This document shows positions 23,501-32,482 of a DNA stretch of 64,000 nucleotides, one piece after another. The stretch comes from Chrysoporthe austroafricana (lineage: Eukaryota > Ascomycota > Sordariomycetes > Diaporthales > Cryphonectriaceae): contig JYIP02000001.1 in NCBI GenBank assembly GCA_001051155.2, positions 5,890,001-5,954,000 of the forward strand, read 5' to 3'. The notes beneath the pieces were generated by a model. It worked only from the letters and a program-made list of their open reading frames with translations. It did not search any database and was not told the origin of the DNA. Position numbers and translations under genes: made by a program. Position 1 is the stretch's first letter; every line of letters starts with the position of its first letter.

Positions 23501-24275
23501 GAAATACCTACGCGAGCTCCTGCTCCTGCCTGACGTCTGCCGCAGCCGTGACCTCCGGGCGTTCCTCTCTCAGAGCGTCATCAAGCCCAGCGGGGATCAC
23601 ATGGAGGAGGAAGACAGGAAGGACATGATGACCCGGCTGTACGACTCAGTGACGGATGGCGTAGAGGATATCCTAGGCAGCATACCCGTGCTAGACCAGC
23701 TGTCCCTCGCCGGGCAGAACCTCATAGCTGCGGCGACAAGCCAGATTAACACCCTGGGCCCCTCGATGACCATGATCGATCCAGCTGCTAACTCTGCAGA
23801 CGCCGCGATGGCGGCAGAGGCCGAGGCCGAGCTGGCCGCCTTCGAGGGCCGGGAACACATGGAGGCGGAGCCGTTTGTGAAGCCCATCTGCGACGTGTTC
23901 CTCGAAGTCTTCGAGCTCAACCGCGGCAGCAACGCCAACTGGCTGCGCGGCCGCGCCGTCGTCGTGGTCCTCCACCAGCTGCTCGGCGGCACCATCGAGC
24001 GGAAGCTGCGCGACAACGTCCGGATGCTCGTGCAGGAGGACGCGGTGCTGAAGTATATCGCCCTGCTGAAGGACAGCCTCTGGCCCGGCGGGAAGAGCTT
24101 CGGCGAGGGCAAGAAGCCTCGGACCAAGACGGAGAAGGCGCGCACGCGGACGGAGGCGAGCCTGATGCTGGCGACGCTGGTGCCGGATCTCGCGGGTAGC
24201 GTGGTGGGAAGGGTGAACGCGCAGGCGGCGAGCCGGAGACTCTTTGCTACTTTTAATAACGAGAGGCTGAAGTAA
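20565..24275 (+). CDS. MDM1: sorting nexin, Mdm1/SNX13 type (PXA-RGS-PX-nexin C)
   Basis: Intronless, 1236 residues; yeast Mdm1 has 1127. Two N-terminal hydrophobic segments (about 8-28 and 35-55) anchor it in the ER. A PXA domain follows (about 104-290), then an RGS-like domain (about 425-560; [19 protein letters not shown] and [11 protein letters not shown]), a long acidic and Ser-rich linker with a coiled coil (about 820-880), a PX domain (about 882-1003, with [18 protein letters not shown] and the FPRRR lipid-contact segment), and a nexin C-terminal domain (about 1098-1190). In yeast, Mdm1 bridges ER and vacuole at nuclear-vacuole junctions and acts in lipid and droplet handling. The domain order is seen directly; the contact-site role is inferred from the family. 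A second ATG follows immediately at 20568. Confidence 0.96.
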   Translation: MMALKGRDVILAGIASFVAWGYATNWFPAIRWAGHAFVAGFVTSLLLLLAAVLLLSKGPASKTATSPTPPPSGPKFLGRAAWPTEVAALRRRQAYTKQPLYAASPSISRALDDVLDLVTRDFIWSWYSKISGNPVFRNEVDRAIRCALENIRDRLFEVDLPEVLTTRLVPILTAHFRDFNEAERAVRGRKLNRSVTESEELDLAIASKYNEGRLHPAATLSYSDLKLTQQDYLRQTTTKVLPHVLPGSVLSSRAVSTLIREIVACAVLSPILQILSDPDTWNQLMENAGRNMLQDRSTVRKLRAALDEHAPSAPKSGKPIAFPRLAPGDSERRFERFVRTIRKVANLSDARRFRSEVASQLKRDSQQEGQDPVYLRRLDMGKRLLDQRVQLLAAGRDRRIATLPPNPVAAPESKLENASLADLLRDASGLSYFMEYMDRLRLMSLVQFWLVVDGFRNPLEEEGHDEDDHLPLSLPPWTPSDRQDLAQIEQAYLSKPELKVPQVSKRTVREFLEAGKAATPEQYYRARKSILRAQHAVLEEMQSRHFSNFKRSDLWYKCLAAEEAAQSNAHLVHSSTMPPEFHSPPPLSRTTTAFAGKPGPLSRLAPKLNTKLQNRRSESSSDLRVHNGNTGNLDALIEPRRSLDARRSFDSRTSFDENSPNPLFDDEEAEHDALADSVASLDQNNGPRPPDRKVVAAMEEALNNILEDTRPPTSEDLRESLFGEDDAGSSIFSDHDAHSKGGSADAGRPGNGKEPEKPSLSSLGLVSAASRIGVFVDDDLFGDEDRYLSDEPEDADSPSKKDDMDDIHEAAPGDLGLAEAITVLTNDIDKLEAQNAVVDSLLRKAELTNNTAELRILRKSKASLEREIRRKELQRQQYVVQESDNSLYGRSAIRIKTIQVGHESDGREYAVYVIEVSRNAGEKMPAASWLITRRYSEFHELHQRLRSKYPSVRHLDFPRRRVVMKLQSDFLQKRRQALEKYLRELLLLPDVCRSRDLRAFLSQSVIKPSGDHMEEEDRKDMMTRLYDSVTDGVEDILGSIPVLDQLSLAGQNLIAAATSQINTLGPSMTMIDPAANSADAAMAAEAEAELAAFEGREHMEAEPFVKPICDVFLEVFELNRGSNANWLRGRAVVVVLHQLLGGTIERKLRDNVRMLVQEDAVLKYIALLKDSLWPGGKSFGEGKKPRTKTEKARTRTEASLMLATLVPDLAGSVVGRVNAQAASRRLFATFNNERLK

Positions 24276-24324
24276 GTACAGATCTCGGATCTCCCTTCAC
24301 TATCTGATGACCGTCCAAGCCCCC

Positions 24325-24550
24325 CCCCCCAAAAAAAAAAAAAAAAAAAAAACACCCCCCCCCGGGGCCGGGTTTTAGTTTCTTTCTTTACCGAGCGCCC
24401 GCCCCGTTTTGGGGCTCACCTTGCGAAGACGGTGTATCGTCTCGATACCGGCGTCGTCGGGCACTTAGCCTTCGACTTGCCTTCTCAAGCAGGGGCCAGA
24501 GTGTTAGGGGTCATNCCCCCCCCCCCCAAAAAAAAAAAAAAAAAAAAAAA
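24325..24550. other. homopolymer-flanked N junction
   Basis: Poly-C then poly-A (24321-24360), a stretch of noisy sequence, an N at 24515, and again poly-C and poly-A to about 24550. The pattern repeats the same C-then-A order twice. It looks like a contig join with degraded ends. Confidence 0.75.
24396..24507. repeat. 112-bp direct repeat, copy 1
   Basis: It matches 24857-24968 with an exact offset of 461 and three visible mismatches. It ends a few bases before the N at 24515, so it may be an unmerged contig overlap rather than a real duplication. Confidence 0.85.
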
Positions 24551-24856
24551 CATCCCCGTCGGGTCGGAGGCTAAGGTTCTGACGTTTCCACAGTGCGCAC
24601 CTCGCCTTTACGGTCATGGACGAGTTTATCGAGATTCTCTTTGACGAGAGGTAGTGCCATGTGCCGTCCTGGGTATTTTAATGTTGATGCGGACGCCAGT
24701 TACGATACGATACAGAGACGGCAACGATACTACTGTGTGAACTTGGGACGGACGGCATAGCGTTGGCGTTGAGCGACATTGCACGATTACCCTATTTACG
24801 TTCATTGTAAATTGACTCTGCAGTCTTTGACCGCGTGACCTTTTCTCTCGTAGCAT

Positions 24857-24968
24857 CGCCCGACCCGTTTTGGGGCTCACCTTGCGAAGACGGTGTACCG
24901 TCTCGATACCGGCGTCGTCGGGCACTTAGCCTTCGACTTGCCTTCTCAAGCAGGGGCCAGAGTGGTAG
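24857..24968. repeat. 112-bp direct repeat, copy 2
   Basis: Second copy of the repeat at 24396-24507. Its core has a run of GTCTCGATACC and GGCGTCGTCGGGC segments with local inverted symmetry. No coding sense was recognised. Confidence 0.85.
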
Positions 24969-26436
24969 ACGTCCTCATTAGGCGCCGACCCACCTCAGGC
25001 GCTTCACACCTGACATAGAAACGCAGGGCAAGGAGGGGTGCCATTCCGCCTAGTGGGTGACGAAGCGGTTGCTCCATGCAGCCATTCCGACAGGCCGGAC
25101 CGGGATTCCGAGGAGGGTGTGGGCAGCGGGTGCCCCGCCTGGGGCACCCGCAGATTGCCCTGCACCGGTCCTTCTGATCAAAGACTGCAGGCGATCCTGT
25201 CTGTGGCTGTCTCAGGGAGATGCTCATCACGATGTGTGATCCTACGTCGGGCCTGGCCTGCGCGCGAGGCCCGAGCTCGTCGTAGCTGTAGCGCCCAGGG
25301 CCCGGCCGCGCGGGACGACGGGTGTGTCGACGACCCGAAGGTGCTGCTTACGGCGGTGAGATGTGCCGTTTCGCGCCTCACCGTCTCTGGCCCGGTGTAC
25401 ACGCCCGTGTCGTCGTCTCGTCTCGTCTCGTGTCGTCGCAGCTGTCGCGGGTCTTTGATGAGTGTGGCCAGGTGCACGGGACACCTGTGCGAAGACGGGG
25501 AGATTGCCCAGAGACGAAGCCCGTGAGAGTCCAAGCGTGCCCAAGCTGACCTGGGCGCGGTTACCGGTGAGGGCCTGCTGCAGCACCGGGCAGGTAGGTG
25601 CAGTTCCAGGGGCGCATGGTGCTGAGATAGTGTCGTTGATGGAGGAGGATGATGTGTGATAGTATATGCAGGCTGGTGGCGCCTGCCAGACCCACCAGCA
25701 GCCCTACCTACATAGCATGTAGTACTTATACCGAGTACTGTACCTAGTCGCTGCTAGTATGCGCCCGCCCAGTGGTGCTATACTACTACTGGGTAGTATG
25801 TACAGTGGTGAGTGAGTACGTAGCAGGCGGTAGGTGGCGGGCGGCAAGTGGGCGGGCGCTGGTAACGGACTGTACTAGTACCGAGTGAGTACGTGACCAG
25901 TGGTGACGTGCTGTGCTGGACCAGCGTGCAGCGTGGTCTGTGCCCCGAGTCCTCTGCGCTGCACAGCATAGTACCGCATGTAAGGTACTGCCAGAATAGT
26001 GGTCCGCCCCCCAGCGCAGCCCAGCGCTCCCACAGGCTCGATAGGCGATAGGAGGGGGCAGCGCGCAGAGCCTCCTCGCCTGCGAACCCTGCAAGGTCTT
26101 ACCTGGGGCTCCTGGGCTGCCCCAGCCTGGCCGCCCCATCCAGCCTGGCCAGCCAGCCAACCAACCCCTCCCCTCGCGCTCCCTCTCCCTCGGCCTCGCT
26201 CCCTCTTCCCTGCCCTGCCTGGCCCTTCTCCTCTCCTTCCGCCGTCATCCGCTCCTCGCACTCCTCGCGTGGCCCTCGTGCGCCCCAGAGAGCAATCGAT
26301 CCCGTCGTGACCGTCATCCACCCAGCCTGGGACGACCTCGAGACCTGTCCCATCCCATCGCATCTGGTACCAAGGCCATCATCTCTCGCGACCCAAGACA
26401 CGGTTCGTCTATTCCCGTCAGGACCCGCTGCGAGGA

Positions 26437-26442
<6 letters not shown>

Positions 26443-26486
<44 letters not shown>

Positions 26487-26573
26487 TTGANCCCCCCCCC
26501 GCCCCCCCCCCCCCCCCCCCCCCCCGCCCCCCCCCCGGGGGGCCCCTTTTTTTTTTTTTTTTCTTCTATTTTT
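26443..26573. other. homopolymer-flanked N junction
   Basis: About 42 T residues, a short ATTTGA, an N at 26491, poly-C with a few G, and a second poly-T. It lies in the upstream region of the SR protein gene, so the promoter sequence here should not be trusted. Confidence 0.8.
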
Positions 26574-26974
26574 TTGCTTTCCTTTTCTAGTTCGCCCCCC
26601 TCGTCCTCCTCCTCGTCGTATCCCTCTGGTCTGGAGCCTCGTCCCACCTTGTCCTGTCCCGTGCTGTCCTGCCTTGTTTTCCCTGCGACTCGCGTTCCCA
26701 CCTTTTCCTGGCCAGCCCCGTCCAGCTCCCAGCTCCCAGCTCCGTCCACAGCCAGCCCCGTCCACAGCCAGCTCCGTCCACAGCCAGCTCCGTCCACAGC
26801 CAGCTCCAAGCGCCCGCCGTCGAGACGAGGCTGTCTGTCCTGCCGCCTCTCCCGACTCTTCTTGCCTCACTTTTGCTCCCTCCATGATCCCCGTCGCTTG
26901 ACCTGATTCCTGGACGCGCGCAGAACGAGACGAGACCACAGCCAACCCGACCCGCCCCCGGCGACCCAGCAGCC

Positions 26975-28817
26975 ATGACCGAGGTGTCGTCCACCCGCCT
27001 CTACCTGGGCAACCTGCCTCGCAATGGTAAGCGCCAGCAGCCTCATGCTCACTCACCTTCGGCGCGCCTCGGCCAGCCTCTGCCTCTCTGCCTCCTCCTC
27101 TGGCGCCCCTCCCAGGTCTTTCGGTCGTCGCCCGCGCTGACTGCCCTCCCAAAGTCACCAAGGCCGACATTGAGTCCCACTTCGGCTCCCATGGCACTGG
27201 TGAGATCACGGAGATCAAGCTGATGAACGGCTTCGGCTTCATCGAGTATAAGGATGCCATGGATGCCCGCGACGTCGTTCCAGGTAAGACCTACAGATCC
27301 CCCATCCTGCGACCTCCCACCTCCGCCCTCCCGCCTCTTCTTCTTCCTCCTCCTCCTCCTGCTGCTGCTCCCTGTCGCAGATGGCTAACGGTATCACGTG
27401 TGCTCTAGCGTTCCGTATGTCGTCGCCCCCCCTCTCCCTCCCGAGGAAACCCTGCGGCCTCCCCGTCGCCAGCCCGCGCGACCCCCTCTGAGCCCCGGCT
27501 AACAAGTGCTTCTCTACAACAAGATGGATCTACCCTCCTGGGCGAGCGCCTGACCGTCCAGTTCGCTCGAGGCTCCCGCCACCGCGAGAATGGCCCCTAC
27601 GCCCCTCACGAGCGTGGCGCTCCCCGTCCCCGCCGCACCCCTCACAGGATGCAGATTAGTGGTCTCCCCACCGATACCAGTTGGCAGGTCTGTTCTTCCT
27701 CCTCTTCCTTGCTGCCGGATTCATGGATGCCCCTCGCGACCGCCGTCTCTGTCTTTGGATAGGTGCCCCGGCTTCTGTGGGATTGGATGTTCTGCTCTGC
27801 ACCGCACCCTCTATCTTGCCACGCCCTGCCTACCTACCTTCCCAGGACGGCTCCAGTGTGTCTTCCTCCGGCCTCCCGACCGCCGTGGCGTGCGCCCCAT
27901 GTCTGGACCGTAGGGAGCTACACGCTGGCAAAAAGACGCTTCTTCTGTGGCGGGACCCTCTCCTTCTCGGGTGCTCTTGGATTTCCCGGGGATTGTGACT
28001 GCTTGTGGGACCGCGACTGGGATTGTTTCCGGCCTGATCGCTCGCTCTCCGCCTCCAGACCTGGACTGCAACTTACGTGGATTATCTGGGCATAGGACCT
28101 GAAAGACTTCGCCCGCCAGTCTGGCTGCGATGTCGTCTACTCGGAGACCGGCCGCAACTCCAACGGTGAAGGGTCAGTCATCAGTCCCTCACCCCGGCCG
28201 CCATCCGGATCGCGCTGACCCCGCGTGTCTGTCTAGCTTCGTCGAGTTTGAGACCGCCGCCGACCTGAAGAAGGCTGTGGAGGGCCTCGATGGTCGCGAG
28301 TTCAAGGAGCACCGCGTGACCTGCGTGGCCAATGTACGTCGCCGCCTCCCCCTCCCTTCCCCTTGCTTCGTCTCGCCTCGTGCCAGCTGCTCACCCGCTC
28401 TAGGCCCAGCCTGACATCCCTCGGGTGGAGCGTGGTCGGTCCCGCTCCCCGGGCGCCCGCCGCCCGTACCCTCCTCGCGATGACTGGGACCGGCGCGGTC
28501 CGCCCCCGGCTGGGTTCAGCCCGCGTCGCGACCCGTACCGCGACGGGTACCGCGAGAGGAGCCCGCGCCGCGACTACTATGACGATCGCGCCGCGCGGTA
28601 CCGGTCGCCTCCGCGCCGCGGACCCATCGACGACTATCCGCCTCCCCGGGGCCGCTATGACGACCCTTACCGTCGCGACTACCCTCCTCCGGACCCATAC
28701 ATGAACGGCCGCCCGCCCTACGACCGCCCTCCGCCCCGGGATATGCCTCCTCGTGACGCTGGATACCCCCGGGACGGGGCCTACCCCCCGCGCGATTACG
28801 ATCGCCGCTACTGGTAA
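26975..28817 (+). CDS. SR-type splicing factor with two RRMs (Srp2-like)
   Basis: Seven exons, 26975-27026, 27155-27283, 27409-27414, 27524-27687, 28096-28172, 28237-28333 and 28404-28817, give 312 residues. RRM1 starts TRLYLGNLPRNVTKADIESHF (RNP2) and continues NGFGFIEYKDAMDARDVV (RNP1). RRM2 carries SWQDLKD, the invariant heptapeptide of the pseudo-RRM of SR proteins, here split by the 408-nt intron 4. The C-terminal 130 residues are rich in Arg, Asp, Tyr and Pro with RGRSRSPGARR and several RSP/RDY units, a short RS-like tail for SRPK phosphorylation. It is a nuclear protein acting in splice-site choice and mRNA export. Exon 3 is only six bases; including it gives AFHGSTLLGERL, the expected RRM spacing. 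The orthology call to Srp2 is from domain order and motifs. Confidence 0.95.
27409..27414 (+). other. 6-nt microexon of the SR protein gene
   Basis: CGTTCC lies between a TAG acceptor (branch GCTAACG 22 bases upstream) and a GTATGT donor. Joined to exon 2 (ending CCA G) and exon 4 (starting AT GGA), it codes Ala-Phe and the first base of His. Skipping it keeps the frame but replaces Ala-Phe-His with Asp. The flanking intron 2 cannot be extended, because the nearby upstream CAG acceptor leads straight into TAA. Confidence 0.85.
27688..28095 (+). other. long intron 4 of the SR protein gene
   Basis: 408 bases, against 64-128 for the other introns of the gene. Donor GTCTGT is weak; acceptor is CATAG. 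Reading through the donor gives an in-frame TAG about 75 bases in (near 27763), directly followed by GTGCCC. Retention or partial inclusion would therefore truncate the protein inside RRM2. Confidence 0.7.
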
Positions 28818-29410
28818 CTCTTTCATTTCTCCCTGAACCCGCGCGGTGCAGGACCTGATCTTCATAGATGCGCGCTGCCTACGACGTACTATCACGACCA
28901 GGGTATTACTGGTGGGAGGAGCAGTGGTGGGACTGCCCCCCACCCAAAAGGAGGGAAAAAAAAACATTAAAATTTGTATGTCAAGCGTCGTGGTTCCGTG
29001 TGGCCGGCATCACTGCGCATCTTCTTTTCTCAGGGCTCGACGCGCTCCGGGAGGTCCAGCGGCGGGGTGGCTGCCGCGATGGGCCGGTCACGGGCCATAT
29101 TCTTATCTGCGCCTGAGGTTTCGTCTGCTTTTCCTGGGGGGGATAAAAGTACGACCGGTCGTGTCTTGGGGGTCTTAATTTGGACGGATTGAAACATGGG
29201 ACGACTGGGGCCAGGCGTTTGCGCTTTGCGAGTGGTCACATGGAACGAGGCCAGGATTGTCTACACGCTTTTTGTACGTTGTTCATTACGATATCATCTC
29301 TCGAGCCCTCCCAGAATGGCCAACAATCAAATCAATCGGGTTTCCGTTTTCCTCAGGACCTAGGCGCACCCTATCGGCGCGCGCGCAAGGCCCGCCGGCC
29401 GGCCGCGGGG
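28818..29410. other. intergenic, convergent 3' ends
   Basis: Spacer between the SR protein gene (plus) and the glutathione transferase gene (minus). AAAAAAAACATTAAAATT near 28956-28974 could serve as an A-rich polyadenylation region. No gene seen. Confidence 0.45.
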
Positions 29411-30344
29411 CTAGGGCGAGGCGTACTTGTACCCATACTGCGCCTTAGCGTCGTCGAGCAGTTTCTTGTTCTCCTCGGCCTTCTGCCGCTCGGCCGGGTC
29501 CTCGGCGATCTTCTTGGCCAGGGCGGCGTTGCTGAGGGAGCTCTCCTGGGGGATGGCGAAGCCGCGCTTGGTGCCGGGGCGGGCGAGGCACCTGTCGAGC
29601 CAGGCGACGACGTTGGGGAACATGCCGGGCAGGTCGACGCCGGACAAGACGGCGATGTTGGCCCAGCCGAGCAGGGAGATGTCGGCGATGGAGTAGCGGC
29701 CGCGGCCGGGCCCGGCGACGTAGTCCCTGTCCTTGAGGCGGGCGTCGAGGACGCCGTAGAGGCGCTCCGACTCGCCGACGTAGCGCTGGATGCCGTAGGG
29801 GATCTTCTCCTTGGCGAAGCGGAAGAAGTGGTTTGCCTGGCCCTGCCTGCGAACACGGTATCATCAGCCCCACGTGCCTGACTGACTGACTGACCGAGCA
29901 GAGACAAGAAAAACAAAAAAGGGGAGGGGAGGGGAGGGGGATTGGTATTTCTACTGACATGGGGCCGACACCGCCGTGCTGCCAGGCCATCCACTGCTCG
30001 GCGACGGAGTAGTCGTCGCTGTCGACGGGGAAGCTCAGCTTGTGGTCCGGGTCGTAGCGGCGGGTGAGGTAGGTGAGGATGGCGAGGCCCTCGAAGACGG
30101 CGAAGCCGCCGTGGCCGTGGTCGACGAGGGCGGGGATGCGGCCGTTGGGGCAGATGGCGGTGAACCAGGGCTCCTTCTGGGTGTTCTTCATGATGTTGAT
30201 GGTCTGGTAGGTGACCTTGGGGAAGCTGTCGCCGTAGGCCTCGCGGAGCTCCTCGAGGACGATGGAGGCCTTGTATCCGTTGGGGGTGCCGAGGGTGAGG
30301 AGCTCGATGCCCTCGCTGGCGATGAGGCCGGTGGGCTCAGACAT
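29411..30344 (-). CDS. Ure2-like glutathione S-transferase
   Basis: Exons 30344-29959 and 29846-29411 (112-nt intron, donor GTCAGT, acceptor TCGCAG) give 273 residues from MSEPTG. The thioredoxin-fold half carries TLGTPNGYKASIVLEEL, the Ure2/nu-class active-site region, with Asn in place of Cys or Ser; then PNGRIPALVDHG (cis-Pro) and FAVFEGLAILTYL, the gamma-glutamyl contact. The second exon is all helical: NHFFRFAKEKIPYGIQRY, then YSIADISLLGWANIA with the N-cap Ser-x-x-Asp. It probably conjugates or reduces glutathione-linked substrates. It lacks the Asn-rich prion domain of yeast Ure2, so a nitrogen-signalling role should not be assumed. The same frame stays open to an ATG at 30680, coding a mitochondrial-type leader (see findings), so a 385-residue form is possible. 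Confidence 0.93.
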
Positions 30345-30680
30345 GTCGTCTTCTTCTTCTTGTTGTTGCTGTGGTTGTGGTGGTAGTTGTGGTGGTGGTG
30401 GTGGTGGTGGTGGTGGTGGTGGTGGTGGTTGTTGACCGCTATAGAGGCGGGCGGAGGAGGGGTTACGCAGAGGAGAGGAGGAGGGCAAGGGGTTCAGTAC
30501 GGGCCCAGGCTGGCGGACAACAGACACAGGACGGCTCTTGTGCGCGGTAGAGTGCGCGGTAGTATAGTGTGGATGTGGAGTAGGTGACGACGACGACGGC
30601 GTGGTGGAGGAGCGTAGACGATGGCGGGCGGTGCCCCTCAGGAGGAGGAGGGCGTCCCTTCTTATGATGCCCGCAGCCAT
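30345..30680 (-). other. possible mitochondrial leader exon segment of the GST
   Basis: This is an in-frame, stop-free extension of 112 codons upstream of the GST start. It begins MAAGIIRRDALLLLRGTARH, is rich in Arg, Ser and Pro with almost no acidic residues in its first 80, and has a PSSARLYSGQQ site like a mitochondrial processing cut. It then runs through a polyproline tract coded by the (GTG)n repeat and an acidic EEEDD just before Met 1 of the short form. It could instead be 5' untranslated. Confidence 0.5.
30390..30430. repeat. (GTG)n trinucleotide repeat
   Basis: About 13 pure GTG units on the plus strand, flanked by imperfect GTT/GTG units. On the minus strand it reads as CCA/CAC and would code polyproline in the extended glutathione transferase frame. 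Confidence 0.95.
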
Positions 30681-31297
30681 GACCTCACTATCACTTCGCA
30701 CCTCGCCTCCAAGCCCAAACCCGAGATGGAAGAGCAGAGTTGATTCATGCACACGGAGTGTTTCATCTGCTACGTGATTTATCATCCGTGAGGGGTCGAC
30801 CGGCTCTGGCTCTCCTTGGAAGGTATGGCACGGTGGATTGTGCCGTCGCGCTCGTGCCCCACTGGCCAGGCATGCAGCACACACGACGCGAACAAAACAA
30901 TGCTTACTATATCTATTTCCTCCCCTGGGCACTTTGTCCTGTCTGCATTTCAAAGCAGAGCAGAGCAGAGCAGGCCTCGCAGGGGGGCAGGCTAGGAGGT
31001 GCACCCCCCGCGCGGGCCTACAGTAGAACTGGGCCTGCACAGCCGGTGCGTCCGTCTCGTTACCCGAACATTACTCAGCAGTGAGGCCTTCACCAGCTAG
31101 CCAAGGCACTGACTGCACAGACGACGCCCTTCCGTGCCACAGTGGGTGAGGAATCAGACGTCGTCTCGCGCGTCACAAAAGGCCGACGGGGTTCGAAAGC
31201 GCCGGTGACAACTGCCAAGGGCGGGGCTGAGAGAGATCGACCTCCCTCGAGAGACACCCACCCGCCTCCCAGGCTGTCTGACTACGTGGATGACGGC

Positions 31298-31396
31298 GGG
31301 ACCTGTTCGCGCGCGATGAACCTGTGAGAGACGTCTTCGCAGTAGACGGCTCGCCCACACTATCTATGCCTATGTCCCCACCTGGTTGGTCATCGC

Positions 31397-31397
<1 letters not shown>
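31298..31397. repeat. inverted repeat, left arm
   Basis: It pairs with 31502-31600 on the opposite strand, roughly 75-85 percent identical by eye, with an 18-base perfect core at 31353-31370. It ends at a poly-A run. Confidence 0.8.
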
Positions 31398-31399
<2 letters not shown>

Positions 31400-31440
<41 letters not shown>

Positions 31441-31501
31441 GGGGGGCGGGGGGGGGGGCGCGCCGGCGGGGAGAGCGGAGGCCGCCNTTTTTTTTTTTTT
31501 T
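31400..31501. other. homopolymer-flanked N junction
   Basis: Poly-A, poly-G with a few C, GC-rich noise, an N at 31487, then poly-T. Together with the inverted arms on both sides this is almost certainly a join of two contig ends. Confidence 0.8.
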
Positions 31502-31600
31502 GGGGATTACCAACCAAGTGGGGAAAGAGGCATAGATAGTGTGGGCAAGCCGTCTGCTGCGATGACGTCACCAACCGGGTTCTCGCGCCCGAACCGGGCC
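31502..31600. repeat. inverted repeat, right arm
   Basis: Reverse complement of the left arm; perfect core at 31529-31546. It begins just after the poly-T that follows the N at 31487. The arms may be a fold-back assembly artefact or a small inverted-repeat element. Confidence 0.8.
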
Positions 31601-31642
31601 CCCCAACAAAACCACAAACACAAAAACCACCAATATAAAAAA

Positions 31643-31683
<41 letters not shown>

Positions 31684-32362
31684 GAGGCTGGAGGCACGGA
31701 TGGCGGCTGGCACGACGATGAGGTGCGTGAGCCGCCGTCAGGGGGATGCTGTCGAGAATCCCATAGTTACATACAGCCAGAGGTGATGACGGCCGAGGGG
31801 ATAGGTATCATGATGCCTTTCTGTATATTTCGATTTACAAAAGAATGCTGTGTCGCTCGCTGTAACGACTGGCCATGCTCACTGATCTATCTCTCTGCTG
31901 CCGGCGCTGGACATTGAGATACTCCGGCTCCGACGGGGGGCCGCAGTCCACGGCAGAGCATATATAGAGTCTGGGCTCGCGTGCAGCGTGCGATCTGGGC
32001 CGTGGCCTCTGTCGCCGTGGCCTCTGTCGCCGGCAGACAGACAACCTGGAAGATCGGTGCACGCATCAGAGGACCGCGTCATGGATCACCGCGACGACGG
32101 CGCTAGAAAGGGGCTACGGCGTCGAGGTCGAGCCGTGCTGGCTGGAGCGTCGCCCACGGCGGGGCCACGGCGGGCAGGACACGGAGATGGACGCGGTGAA
32201 ATTCATCAGCCGAATGACCGCTAGCCACCCACCGCCGCCCTAGACCAGACCGACCACTGCAGTCATTATGCGAGTGCGATGGCTGATGCCATATCCCGTC
32301 GGAGTTAAGGCATTCCTCCCTCCACGCGCCAGCCCAGCCATGGCTGGTCACACTGCAGCAGC

Positions 32363-32363
<1 letters not shown>

Positions 32364-32398
<35 letters not shown>
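32364..32398. repeat. (CAG)n trinucleotide repeat
   Basis: About 12 CAG units, preceded by an imperfect GCAGCAGCGGCAG. It is 85 bases upstream of the NAPE-PLD-type start, so probably in its 5' leader or core promoter. Confidence 0.95.
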
Positions 32399-32400
<2 letters not shown>

Positions 32401-32482
32401 AGTTCTTTTGTATTTAAGTAGGCACGTGAAAGACGCCTCGCCCGCCCATGCCGCGCCCGCCTCCGGACCTCCTCCTCCTCCC

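Larger units (their letters stand above)
24276..26974. other. gene-free, two assembly junctions
   Basis: No gene is supported. Two single N positions (24515 and 26491) sit inside long homopolymer runs, and a 112-bp direct repeat lies on both sides of the first. Around 25690-25900 the sequence is dense in GTAC and TAGTA motifs. From about 26140 to 26970 the plus strand is pyrimidine-rich, with a repeated CCACAGCCAGC(C/T) CCGT element at about 26740-26805; this is probably the promoter and leader of the SR protein gene. Confidence 0.55.
30681..32482. other. gene-free, one assembly junction
   Basis: No gene is supported. A GCAGA run lies at about 30954-30972. The stretch also has inverted-repeat arms around an N at 31487, long A runs at 31400-31432 and 31645-31681, and a CAG repeat upstream of the next gene. 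Confidence 0.5.
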
